Counted from the first letter of the stretch, positions 1-5,875 are shown. The stretch: 16,772 nucleotides of DNA from JBHJOF01 sp050330055 (GCA_050330055.1 JBHJOF010000401.1:1-16772), one strand, 5' to 3'. Notes: a model not told the origin generated them from the letters alone. Made by a program: numbers and translations.

Positions 1-12
1 CCATGGGCTAGT

Positions 13-46
13 GTGCCGGCCGCCCGTCGGGCCCGGCCGGTAGCAC
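13..46. other. GC-rich hairpin upstream of tRNA-Ser
   Basis: An imperfect inverted repeat: GTGC at 13-16 pairs with GCAC at 43-46, CCGGCC pairs with GGCCGG with a small bulge, and the centre is GCCC-GTC-GGGC. It could be the terminator stem of a gene left of the window or a processing structure ahead of the tRNA. No T-run follows, so an intrinsic terminator is not proven. Confidence 0.3.
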
Positions 47-62
47 GCCGGGCGCCGCCAGC

Positions 63-152
63 GGAGGGGTGCCGGAGCGGTCGAACGGGGCGGTCTCGAA
101 AACCGTTGTGCGCGCGAGCGTACCGAGGGTTCGAATCCCTCCCCCTCCGCCA
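63..152 (+). tRNA. tRNA-Ser(CGA)
   Basis: This is a complete 90-nt type II (long variable arm) tRNA. The acceptor strand GGAGGGG at 63-69 pairs with CCCCTCC at 142-148, with discriminator G at 149 and an encoded CCA at 150-152. The anticodon loop CTCGAAA lies at 95-101, with anticodon CGA at 97-99, which reads the serine codon UCG. The variable arm GTGCGC-GCGA-GCGTAC and the T-loop GTTCGAATCC are both present. The 3' 58 bases are repeated exactly at 3124-3181, so this copy is also the left attachment site of an integrated element; its 3' half was probably supplied by the element and keeps the tRNA intact. Confidence 0.97.
95..152 (+). repeat. attL: 58-bp direct repeat in tRNA-Ser 3' half
   Basis: This stretch matches 3124-3181 base for base. 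Identity begins at the first base of the anticodon loop and ends exactly at the encoded CCA; the flanking bases differ on both sides (T94 versus A3123, G153 versus C3182). A repeat running from the anticodon loop to the tRNA 3' end is the classic footprint of tyrosine-integrase recombination into a tRNA gene. Confidence 0.9.
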
Positions 153-596
153 GAATTCAAGGGGTTATTTCATACCTGCCCACCTTGAACCTTTCGTGAA
201 CATCATATACATTGCAAACAAACTGCAAACGAGCGACCCCCGATTCTTTTCGGAATCTCAAGCGCCAACACGACAACGACGGGCCGACCATGCTTCTGCA
301 CGACCAGCGGTTCAGCTCTGGCCATGTCAATCATGCGCCCGAAGTTGTACTTGGCTTCCTTCGCGGAGAGAGACTTCATCCAACCCCCGATTCGCTTTCA
401 CAATTATGGCCAATTTGGCCAGTTCAGGGAAGATGTGCGTCGAAGCCTTATGTGGATGAGGCTGGAGGTTTGCCGGCTGATCCAATGCCTACCGGTTTGC
501 CTCGGCTGTTGCCCGACGGAGGACGGGGCCATTCTACGTCAGGGTGGATCAGGAAAGGGCTTCTGAGGCGCTACTAGGGTTCTTCCAAGCAGCTGC
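153..596. other. Non-coding left arm of the island
   Basis: I find no convincing gene in this 444-base stretch; the frames that stay open here have no recognisable protein pattern. It holds the TGCAAAC pair at 213-230 and a perfect 15-bp palindrome, TGGCCAATTTGGCCA (arms of 7 around one central base), at 407-421, which might be a regulator binding site. The minus-strand MazF-like gene ends at 597, and I see no clear intrinsic terminator after it. Confidence 0.5.
213..230 (+). promoter_or_regulatory. Putative left integrase arm-site pair (TGCAAAC x2)
   Basis: TGCAAAC occurs at 213-219 and again at 224-230, starts 11 bp apart, about 60 bp inside attL. The same heptamer occurs as a pair inside the right end at 2986-2992 and 2998-3004. 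Paired short direct repeats flanking the core repeats fit tyrosine-integrase arm-type sites. The assignment is inferred from position and repetition only. Confidence 0.45.
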
Positions 597-1313
597 CTAT
601 GGCGAAACTGGGAGGGCCTCTGGAGGGACCGCTTCAAGCAAAATCGTCCGGGCCACCTCCAAGTCTTCGTTCCGCTCACCACCGAAACGCTCTCGCAGGA
701 TCGCCAGGAGAAGCGCCAAAGGCTCATCTGATAGCCTGAAGTCCATTGCCTCCATGCCACGGGACGGTGACGCGGCCATCAATCTGTCCAATCGAATTAT
801 ACCTTCCTTGCCAAAGGAAAGTCCTGTTTTGGGACATCTCTTGGGAAGGTAAAAGAACTGATTATACATGAGCGCACGTATACGAGCCGTCATGACTGGC
901 GGAAAGCCTGTCGGATCACCTGGAGTGGCTAAACCATATGCGGGCGCTATCGTCATCGATCGATCCTGAAGATGACGGCGTTTGCCGATCTCACCCGCGA
1001 TAGCCTTGTCATTAAATTTTGTGTTGTCCACCGAGAGAATGATGCACGGTCGCATCTTTGCCTTAGCAATCAAAAGCTCTTCGGTCTCCCCTAAGGATAG
1101 AGCTTTGATTGGGAGCTTCTCTTTCTTCTTGAAATGGCGGTCATTGATTTGAACGATTTCGAACTTTGAAGCGAAGTGCACTTCGCTGCTGGCTCTTTCG
1201 ACATCCAGTATCCGTGGAACCTCCTCAAGGTGCGGGACCGGATACCACACAAACTGTCCGAGCACGAGGCCCCTGGCCTTTTCATAAATGCAGTTACACA
1301 CTTCCTCAATCAT
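597..1313 (-). CDS. MazF/PemK-like putative toxin, long form
   Basis: A 238-residue protein from the ATG at 1313. Near residues 86-94 it has KMRPCIILS, which resembles the K-x-RP-hydrophobic-S strand of MazF/PemK endoribonucleases. Near 151-180, QFFYLPK...GLSFGKEGIIRLDRLM resembles the second half of that fold, followed by a helix LSDEPLALLLAILRERFG like the terminal MazF helix. Known MazF proteins are about 110 residues, so this one has a large insertion and extra ends. The start at 1313 overlaps the stop of the upstream gene by 8 bases (ATGATTGA), which favours translational coupling. Starts at 1337 or 1388 are in frame but would overlap by 32 or 83 bases. The partner is the Panacea-like gene just upstream. 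A toxin role is inferred from family resemblance and pairing; mRNA cleavage is not shown. Confidence 0.6.
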   Translation of the reverse strand: MIEEVCNCIYEKARGLVLGQFVWYPVPHLEEVPRILDVERASSEVHFASKFEIVQINDRHFKKKEKLPIKALSLGETEELLIAKAKMRPCIILSVDNTKFNDKAIAGEIGKRRHLQDRSMTIAPAYGLATPGDPTGFPPVMTARIRALMYNQFFYLPKRCPKTGLSFGKEGIIRLDRLMAASPSRGMEAMDFRLSDEPLALLLAILRERFGGERNEDLEVARTILLEAVPPEALPVSP

Positions 1314-2037
1314 TACTGCGTGTGGCGCGCCTGACATCGGCTGTACCGGAAAGTCCGATAGGCGTTTCCTCTTCGTCCAAGTGAACAAGCAAATTTGCGT
1401 ACTCAGAATCGTACGGCGCGGGAGATGTTGTAGAAATTCGCTTAAGGTCGCCTTTCATGCTCTTCAACCGCTCTCGCAACGTGCGCTTTTTCGTGTTACT
1501 CAGAGGTAGCATCTTCACTGGCTGGAACTGGGTATAATCAATCTCGGTTTCCCCTTGGAACGAAAGTAAGTCACCTGGATTTGCCGCCTTCATGGGACCC
1601 GTGCGAAAATAGATGAAGTCAAGCAGACCAAAGGTGTCGTCGCACCATTCATGGACGTCAGCGAACAGATGTGACCGAACATACGCCGGCAGCGCCGATT
1701 GCACCATGCCAACCAAGTCATCGCGAAGCTGCTCTCCCGGTCCATACAGGCGATAGTCTTCATCGGAAAACTTTGACTCGTAAGAGTGCGCAGCCAATAT
1801 TCCGCGCTCAGTGGCGCGATCAATTGCATCGGTGCTTTCTCTGCAATAGGGGCCGTAGTGAACGAATGCCCAAGGCCAGCCGGAAAACGTTTCACCTTGC
1901 GATTGCGCGAAGTAGAGGTCCAAGAGGTATAAAAATTTTACGAGCCGAGTCTTTGTGAGACGGCAACGACGTTCGGATGCGCGGCGAGCGATCGCACCGA
2001 TCAGCAGTTCGATCTGGGCAGCCTTGGATTCTGCCAT
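1306..2037 (-). CDS. Panacea/SocA-like (DUF4065-type) putative antitoxin
   Basis: A 243-residue soluble protein with no signal peptide or membrane segment. Residues about 25-66 (LVKFLYLLDLYFAQ, then a GETFSGW turn, then FVHYGPYC) follow the Panacea/SocA-like pattern, in which a KLxKLLYLxD helix is followed some 25-30 residues later by YGP. Proteins of this family act as antitoxins for many unrelated toxins and, in SocA, as a proteolytic adaptor. The gene lies first in a two-gene minus-strand unit and overlaps the MazF-like gene, the usual antitoxin-first order. The tail from about residue 175 is charged and poorly conserved in look, and may be the toxin-neutralising segment. No clear Shine-Dalgarno sequence precedes the ATG at 2037. 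The alternative is a Panacea-like protein with a role outside toxin control. Confidence 0.6.
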   Translation of the reverse strand: MAESKAAQIELLIGAIARRASERRCRLTKTRLVKFLYLLDLYFAQSQGETFSGWPWAFVHYGPYCRESTDAIDRATERGILAAHSYESKFSDEDYRLYGPGEQLRDDLVGMVQSALPAYVRSHLFADVHEWCDDTFGLLDFIYFRTGPMKAANPGDLLSFQGETEIDYTQFQPVKMLPLSNTKKRTLRERLKSMKGDLKRISTTSPAPYDSEYANLLVHLDEEETPIGLSGTADVRRATRSND

Positions 2038-2089
2038 GGTGTCTGTTATCGCTGGGGCGGACTAAGGATTTTTCCTATCAGACTGGTTC

Positions 2090-2116
2090 ATATTATCTTA
2101 AAGCTATCAAAATCAA
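2090..2116 (-). promoter_or_regulatory. Possible sigma70-like promoter for the toxin-antitoxin pair
   Basis: Read on the minus strand, TTGATT (2116-2111) lies 15 bases upstream of TAATAT (2095-2090), about 50 bases before the ATG at 2037. The area is the most A/T-rich part of the island. The spacer is short for sigma70, so this is a weak call. Confidence 0.3.
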
Positions 2117-2198
2117 GTGGATTCGCCCGGCGCTGGGCGCGGCAAGGGAGCTTGTGGGGTGGCTGGAGACGGAAAGGACCCCAAAAGAAAACACCACA

Positions 2199-2570
2199 AT
2201 GAAAAGGGTTAGCTCATCGCCACAGGAGCGGCCCGAAGGCGCTATGACCGACGCCGAGTTGATCGGGATCGCTGCCGGTATCCGCTGCGCGACGCTTGCC
2301 CGCTATCCGCCGCGCGGTATGTGTTTCATGGTCGCAAATCCATTGGCCGGGCTGCTGCGCTTCTATGGAATGGAAACCCGGCTTGTCGAGGGTAACATCG
2401 AGATACAGGGCCACACGGTCAACCATTTCTGGATTGCCCTGCCTGACGGCCGCGTGCTGGACCCGACCGCCGACCAGTTTAACGGCGCCGGGCTGGGCGA
2501 TTGGCCGAGAATCTATCTGGGCGCGCCCAAAGAGATACACGCCAGTTGTCCGAAGAAGGCGGACACCTGA
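2199..2570 (+). CDS. Transglutaminase-like (papain-fold) small protein
   Basis: A 123-residue soluble protein. It shows a Cys-His-Asp pattern typical of the transglutaminase-like cysteine-peptidase fold: Cys at RGMCFMVANPLAGLLR, where the following helix packs behind the nucleophile, then His in GHTVNHFWIALPDG, then Asp in RVLDPTADQF. The G-HxW-DGRVLDPT layout is strongly reminiscent of this fold. Its substrate is unknown; relatives include peptidases, amidases and peptide-maturation proteins. The start at 2199 is chosen because the longer in-frame extension to 1977 would run across the promoter area of the opposite gene. A second start at 2244, closer behind a GAAGG, would give 108 residues. 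It stands alone as island cargo, divergent from the toxin-antitoxin pair. Confidence 0.55.
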   Translation: MKRVSSSPQERPEGAMTDAELIGIAAGIRCATLARYPPRGMCFMVANPLAGLLRFYGMETRLVEGNIEIQGHTVNHFWIALPDGRVLDPTADQFNGAGLGDWPRIYLGAPKEIHASCPKKADT

Positions 2571-2610
2571 CAGGCTGCGAGCCGTTCGAAAGAAGGATCT
2601 GAAAATTTCT

Positions 2611-2629
2611 CGTCAGAATAATTCTGACG
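2611..2629. repeat. Perfect 19-bp palindrome downstream of the transglutaminase-like gene
   Basis: CGTCAGAAT (2611-2619), one central A, then ATTCTGACG (2621-2629). The site lies 40 bases after the stop at 2570. It could form a 9-bp hairpin ending that transcript, although no T-run follows, or it could be a dyad-symmetric protein-binding site. Confidence 0.5.
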
Positions 2630-2694
2630 CCCTATTTGCCGCCCGGATTTTTCGCCACACAGCCGCACGGCCTTCTGAACTCAGCCACACAGGC

Positions 2695-2716
2695 AGGAAC
2701 GCGGAAGAGCGTTCCT
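2695..2716. repeat. 8-bp stem hairpin with GGAAGA loop
   Basis: AGGAACGC (2695-2702) and GCGTTCCT (2709-2716) are exact complements around a six-base loop. It lies in the gene-free right arm of the island. Function unknown; structural element or remnant of a repeat family are both possible. Confidence 0.4.
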
Positions 2717-2985
2717 AGCCGTTGTGCGAGGCGGGAAAGGGCTTTCCTGAGAGTCGCGCCAATCTTCTCGTATGGCACCCTATTCATAGGGCGAGACTGC
2801 CTCTCTCTACGGCGGGTGGGGGCACTTCCGAAACGGACTTCGCGGAATTCTTCTGCACCACCACATTTCGTGGGAAGAGTGCATGTGCAGGTATGGCACC
2901 AAGAGCGGGGGACCCGAAAGGACCCGGAGCGCGGCGCCGGGGGTGCCGCCTTCGCCATCTGACAGGCGTCGTGCGCACACGCTGC

Positions 2986-3004
2986 TGCAAACCCACTTGC
3001 AAAC
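2986..3004 (+). promoter_or_regulatory. Putative right integrase arm-site pair (TGCAAAC x2)
   Basis: TGCAAAC at 2986-2992 and 2998-3004, starts 12 bp apart, about 120 bp inside attR. It mirrors the pair inside the left end and has the same orientation. Both copies nearest the interior or end are followed by G (TGCAAACG), extending the shared motif in one copy of each pair. Confidence 0.45.
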
Positions 3005-3123
3005 GGACCATGAGGGACCACCCAGCACTAAAGCCGAGAGGTCGGCACACACTTCCTCTATGGAGCTAGCGATTTCGGATGCTTAGGCACTGAACAGATT
3101 TGGAGGAGACCAGCTTCTTCGCA

Positions 3124-3181
3124 CTCGAAAACCGTTGTGCGCGCGAGCGTACCGAGGGTTCGAATCCCTCCCCCTCCGCCA
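3124..3181 (+). repeat. attR: displaced 3' half of tRNA-Ser
   Basis: An exact copy of 95-152. It begins in the anticodon loop and ends at CCA, and has no 5' half in front (the preceding bases do not form a D-arm or acceptor strand), so it cannot make a tRNA. It is the 3' fragment of the original chromosomal gene displaced by integration of the element. Confidence 0.9.
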
Positions 3182-3438
3182 CGCTGTTCTACGCCAAACT
3201 ACGATAAAGTCTTCTGATCCACGCCGTCGTGACCGCTCTGAACGTCGATTGAGCTTCCGCTGTGCGCCATTTTGAGACCTTCGCCGACGGAAGGGTTTCA
3301 GGTCGTTCGCCGGTAACGGCCGCGCGCAGAAGGTTCGGACCGCGAAATCCCATGGCCAAAGAAAACGAGGTGAGTTGTCGGGAGCCGCGCCGGTCGTTCG
3401 TCCTCCGGATGCAAAGCGCAAGAACCGAATACCCAACC

Positions 3439-3510
3439 ATGAGAAAAATCGTTGAAATCACGCACATCACTCTCGACAGCGTCATGCCATCACCCGGAGC
3501 CTTCCAATGA
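3439..3510 (+). pseudogene. N-terminal stump of a RibD_C/dihydrofolate-reductase-like gene
   Basis: An ATG at 3439 opens 23 codons plus a stop reading MRKIVEITHITLDSVMPSPG followed by AFQ. This matches the conserved start of the RibD C-terminal-domain/dihydrofolate-reductase family, in which a first beta strand leads into S/T-LDGVMQ-PG. The family is normally about 180-220 residues, so nearly all of the gene is missing. The stop TGA at 3508-3510 overlaps the ATG of the glutathione S-transferase gene. The likely history is an in-place deletion between two neighbouring genes. The surviving reading frame may now act only as a leader coupled to the downstream gene. Confidence 0.6.
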
Positions 3511-4157
3511 CCCCCACCATCACAGCCTTTGAACGATCGCCCGACCGCGGCAAGGGACAGGCACGTGACATGCGTGTTCGTTGGGCGCTCGAAGAAGTGG
3601 GCCAACCTTACGACGTTCGTCTTGTTTCGTTCAGTGAGATGAAGGAACCCGCGCATCGTGCCCTTCATCCTTTCGGGCAGATTCCGACCTATGAAGAAGG
3701 CGATCTCGACCTGTTCGAGTCGGGGGCGATCGTGTTCCATATCGCGGAGCGCCATGGTGGCCTGCTGCCAGACGATGCGAATGCCAGGGCGCGCGCGATC
3801 ACATGGATGTTTGCCGCGCTTAACACGGTGGAGCCGCCGATCGTTCATCGCGAAATCGCCAAGCTCGTGGAGCGCGACGAGACCTGGTACGAGCAGCGCC
3901 TGCCTATCGTCGAGGATCGCATCCGTGACCGGCTGGGCGAACTTTCCGGTCGCCTGGGGGATGCCGACTGGCTCGATGGTGCGTTCAGCGCCGGTGACCT
4001 TCTGATGGTGGCGGTGCTGCGCAGGTTGAACGGATCGGGTATACTGGATGAATATCCGAACCTCTCCGCCTATGTCGCCCGCGGCGAAGCGCGGCCGGCC
4101 TTCAAGCGTGCTTTCGATGCTCAATTGGCGGTTTTCACCGCCGCATCGACCGGCTGA
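3507..4157 (+). CDS. Glutathione S-transferase family protein
   Basis: A 216-residue cytosolic protein. The N-terminal thioredoxin-like half (about 1-80) has the RVRWALEEVG helix, the cis-proline region HPFGQIPTYEEGD, and LFESGAIVFHIAE, whose ES pair binds the gamma-glutamyl group of glutathione. The rest is the all-helical C-terminal domain with the usual GAFSAGDLLMVAVL (the conserved S/T-xAD capping box, here SAGD). Length is normal for the family. It presumably conjugates or reduces electrophiles with glutathione; the substrate is not predictable. The start overlaps the stop of the upstream truncated mini-frame (ATGA), and GGAG lies 7 bases before it. It lies 325 bp right of attR, so it belongs to the host chromosome rather than the island. 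Confidence 0.88.
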   Translation: MTPTITAFERSPDRGKGQARDMRVRWALEEVGQPYDVRLVSFSEMKEPAHRALHPFGQIPTYEEGDLDLFESGAIVFHIAERHGGLLPDDANARARAITWMFAALNTVEPPIVHREIAKLVERDETWYEQRLPIVEDRIRDRLGELSGRLGDADWLDGAFSAGDLLMVAVLRRLNGSGILDEYPNLSAYVARGEARPAFKRAFDAQLAVFTAASTG

Positions 4158-4511
4158 TGAGGTCCGCTCTGGGTCATGAGTTCCAATACGTGCGAGCCAG
4201 CCGTTCGAAGATTGCAGCTTAGATGACTCCCGCAATCAAACGCCGAGTGAAGAGGATCGTAGTTCCTGCGGATAATCGCAGCCTAATAGAGGAATAGTGA
4301 AACTGTAGTGCCCAGTTCCTACGTTCGTGGCCCGCCATGTTTCTCACGTTAAGCCCTTGCAATAAAAGAGTGACTATCAGACAGAAGCTCCCCGGCGATA
4401 CGCCTTTGATCCACAGGTGACACACAGAGGGGCTTCGTCCAATGTTGTTGAATGTGAGTTGCGTAAGCCGTCATCCCGGCACCGGCCGGTTTCGCTACCG
4501 GCGCCGCGCCC
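4158..4511. other. Intergenic stretch without a supported gene
   Basis: A 354-base stretch after the transferase gene. The only short frame of note is a 24-codon one at 4223-4297 that I cannot assign. A GC-rich dyad (GCCGGTTTCGCTACCGGC region, about 4485-4503) is present. An 8-bp inverted repeat, CCCTAACG (4510-4517) and CGTTAGGG (4532-4539), sits at the boundary with the methyltransferase remnant. Confidence 0.4.
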
Positions 4512-4865
4512 CTAACGGCCGAGCTCGATGGCGTTAGGGTGCGGTGCCTGACTGGTCTGGAACACGCGGATCGGCTCGAGCTCGGAGCGGTAGAAGCTGC
4601 CCCTGCCGGCGTTGTCTTTGTTTCACACGCAGATGTTCTTGAGCTGGCCGAAGGCCTTGCCTCCAGCGCTCGGCAGCAGCTCGACGTGGCGCCAATCCAT
4701 GCAGACATGGATAAGCGGCCCATCCAGGCAGCGGACCCCGAGGATGCGCAGCGCCGTCTCGAGGAAGGCCTGGAGTTCGGTCTCGGACATCTCGTCCAAG
4801 GCCATCGCGAACTCCGCGTGCTTGATACGTCCCAGACCGAACGGCGACGTCGCGGCGGCGCGCAA
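4512..4865 (-). pseudogene. Decayed fragment of a ParB-linked DNA methyltransferase
   Basis: The minus-strand frame from about 4840 reads GLGRIKHAEFAMA..., EMSETELQAFLETAL, then GPLIHVCMDWRHVELL, then GKAFGQLKNICV. It then hits TGA at 4625-4623 and continues in the same frame as NKDNAGRGSFYRSELEPIRVF and APHPNAIELGR before a TAG at 4514-4512. Functional relatives (ParB-like nuclease plus N4/N6 DNA methyltransferase proteins from alphaproteobacterial prophages and islands) read ICMDWRH...LKNLCVWNK...GSFYRSKHE...H.N..ELGR, so the TGA has replaced the invariant Trp codon of VWNK. The DPPY motif region and the C-terminus are absent. It is a dead gene piece, evidence of an older mobile element at this site. 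Confidence 0.72.
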
Positions 4866-4939
4866 TCGCGGGATCGTGGAAGCCGGCAGGCGAAACGTTG
4901 CGCCCTTGACGCCGACGAAGGTGACGGGGCCGGCGCCGA

Positions 4940-5875
4940 CTAGAATGCTACCTGATCGGCTCCCTTGAGATTCAGAAGCTGGCGGGTCTCGTCGGGTGTG
5001 GCAATCTCCAGCGACAGCTCGCTCAGGATGCGGCGAATCTTGGCGACCTGCTCGGCATTGCTTTTCGCAAGCTGCCCCTTGCCGATGTAGAGGCTGTCCT
5101 CGAGCCCGACCCGCACATTGCCCCCCATGATCGCGCCCATCGTGCAGAGCGCCATCTGGTGCCTGCCGGCGGCCAGGATGGACCAGAGATAGTCCCCACC
5201 GAAGAGCCTGTCGGCCGTGCGGCGCATGTGCATGAGGTCCTCGGGGTTCGGTCCTATGCCGCCCAACAGACCGAAGATCGTCTGCACGAACAGGGGCGGC
5301 TCGACCAGCTTGCGATCGAGGAAGTGCGCGAGCGCGTAGAGGTGGCTCACGTCATAGCACTCGAACTCAAAGCGCGTGCCGTAGGCCTGGCCCACCTCCT
5401 CGATGATCCGCTCGATCTGCCTGAAGGTGTTGGAGACAATGCCGTTGCGGGTCTCTTCGAGGTAGCGGTGCTCCCAGTCGTGCTTCCACTGACGATACTT
5501 TCCGCTGATGTGGAACAGGGCGAAGTTCATCGATCCCATGTTGAGGGAGCAGAGCTCGGGTTTCGCTGCATGGGCCGCCTCGAGGCGCTCCTCCAGGGTC
5601 ATGGCGAGGCCGCCGCCCGTCGAGATATTCATCACCGCATCGGTCTGCTGCTTGATGCGCGGCAGGAAGTCCATGAACAGGCGCGGATCGGGCGACGGCT
5701 TGCCCGTCTCCGGGTCGCGGGCGTGCAGGTGGATGACCGAGGCGCCAGCCTGGGCGGCGCCGATCGCGGCCTCGACGATCTCGTTCGGTGTGACCGGCAG
5801 ATAGGGACTCATGGTGGGTGTGTGGATCGAGCCGGTAACGGCGCAGGTGATGATGACCTTCGATGTTGCCTGCAT
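4940..5875 (-). CDS. BKACE (beta-keto acid cleavage enzyme), DUF849 family
   Basis: A 311-residue cytosolic TIM-barrel enzyme. The family, founded by 3-keto-5-aminohexanoate cleavage enzyme (Kce), uses a divalent metal to condense a beta-keto acid with acetyl-CoA, giving acetoacetate and a new acyl-CoA. Visible signature residues are the HLH metal ligands at H49/H51 (VIHLHARDPETG), NISTGG at 83-88, and NVRVGLED with R255, E259 and D260, matching the spacing of the Arg, metal-binding Glu and Asp of Kce. The ATG at 5875 is chosen because AAGAGGA lies just upstream; an in-frame ATG at 5974 would add 33 low-complexity Arg/Ala residues and reach into the ATPase gene. It is last in the gntR-ATPase-BKACE unit, 62 bp after the ATPase gene. 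The specific keto acid is unknown, but the neighbours suggest one derived from an amine. Confidence 0.88.
   Translation of the reverse strand: MQATSKVIITCAVTGSIHTPTMSPYLPVTPNEIVEAAIGAAQAGASVIHLHARDPETGKPSPDPRLFMDFLPRIKQQTDAVMNISTGGGLAMTLEERLEAAHAAKPELCSLNMGSMNFALFHISGKYRQWKHDWEHRYLEETRNGIVSNTFRQIERIIEEVGQAYGTRFEFECYDVSHLYALAHFLDRKLVEPPLFVQTIFGLLGGIGPNPEDLMHMRRTADRLFGGDYLWSILAAGRHQMALCTMGAIMGGNVRVGLEDSLYIGKGQLAKSNAEQVAKIRRILSELSLEIATPDETRQLLNLKGADQVAF

Larger units (their letters stand above)
2571..3123. other. Non-coding right arm of the island
   Basis: I see no convincing gene in these 553 bases; open frames on both strands are low-complexity, Arg/Pro-rich and do not resemble proteins. The stretch is rich in short inverted repeats: 2611-2629, 2695-2716, and a smaller GGAAAG-GG-CTTTCC near 2733-2746. 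It ends with a TGCAAAC pair at 2986-3004. Confidence 0.5.
95..3181. mobile_element. Small tRNA-Ser-integrated genomic island (about 3.03 kb)
   Basis: The element is delimited by the exact 58-bp repeats at 95-152 and 3124-3181, 3,029 bp apart. The interior is visibly richer in A/T than the genes to its right. It carries a Panacea-like/MazF-like pair on the minus strand and a transglutaminase-like gene on the plus strand. I see no integrase, excisionase, replication or packaging gene. It is therefore either the deleted remnant of a larger island or a minimal element moved by an integrase encoded elsewhere. Paired TGCAAAC motifs just inside both ends support the integrase interpretation. Confidence 0.75.

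Noticed and set aside
13..459. Plus-strand open frame across the tRNA and left arm
   Set aside because: It reads through the tRNA gene, is Arg/Ala-rich and has no family pattern.
1977..2198. N-terminal extension of the transglutaminase-like gene
   Set aside because: It overlaps the start of the opposite-strand gene and its promoter area, and the extra residues show no conserved pattern.
2636..2962. Possible 108-residue protein in the right arm of the island
   Set aside because: Basic, Pro/Arg-rich composition with inverted repeats beneath it and no recognisable domain; overlapping frames on both strands are equally open.
3124..3181. A second tRNA-Ser gene
   Set aside because: Only the 3' half is present; no acceptor 5' strand or D-arm precedes it, so it is an att repeat and not a gene.
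3083..3436. Minus-strand frame containing GRDSNPRYARAHNGFR
   Set aside because: This peptide is the translation of the tRNA-Ser 3' half on the opposite strand, a common annotation artefact.
4223..4297. 24-codon frame MTPAIKRRVKRIVVPADNRS...
   Set aside because: Too short to judge, no Shine-Dalgarno sequence and no recognised family.
4510..4539. 8-bp inverted repeat as a terminator
   Set aside because: 14-base loop, no T-run, and the sequence lies in the decayed methyltransferase coding remnant, so it may be chance.
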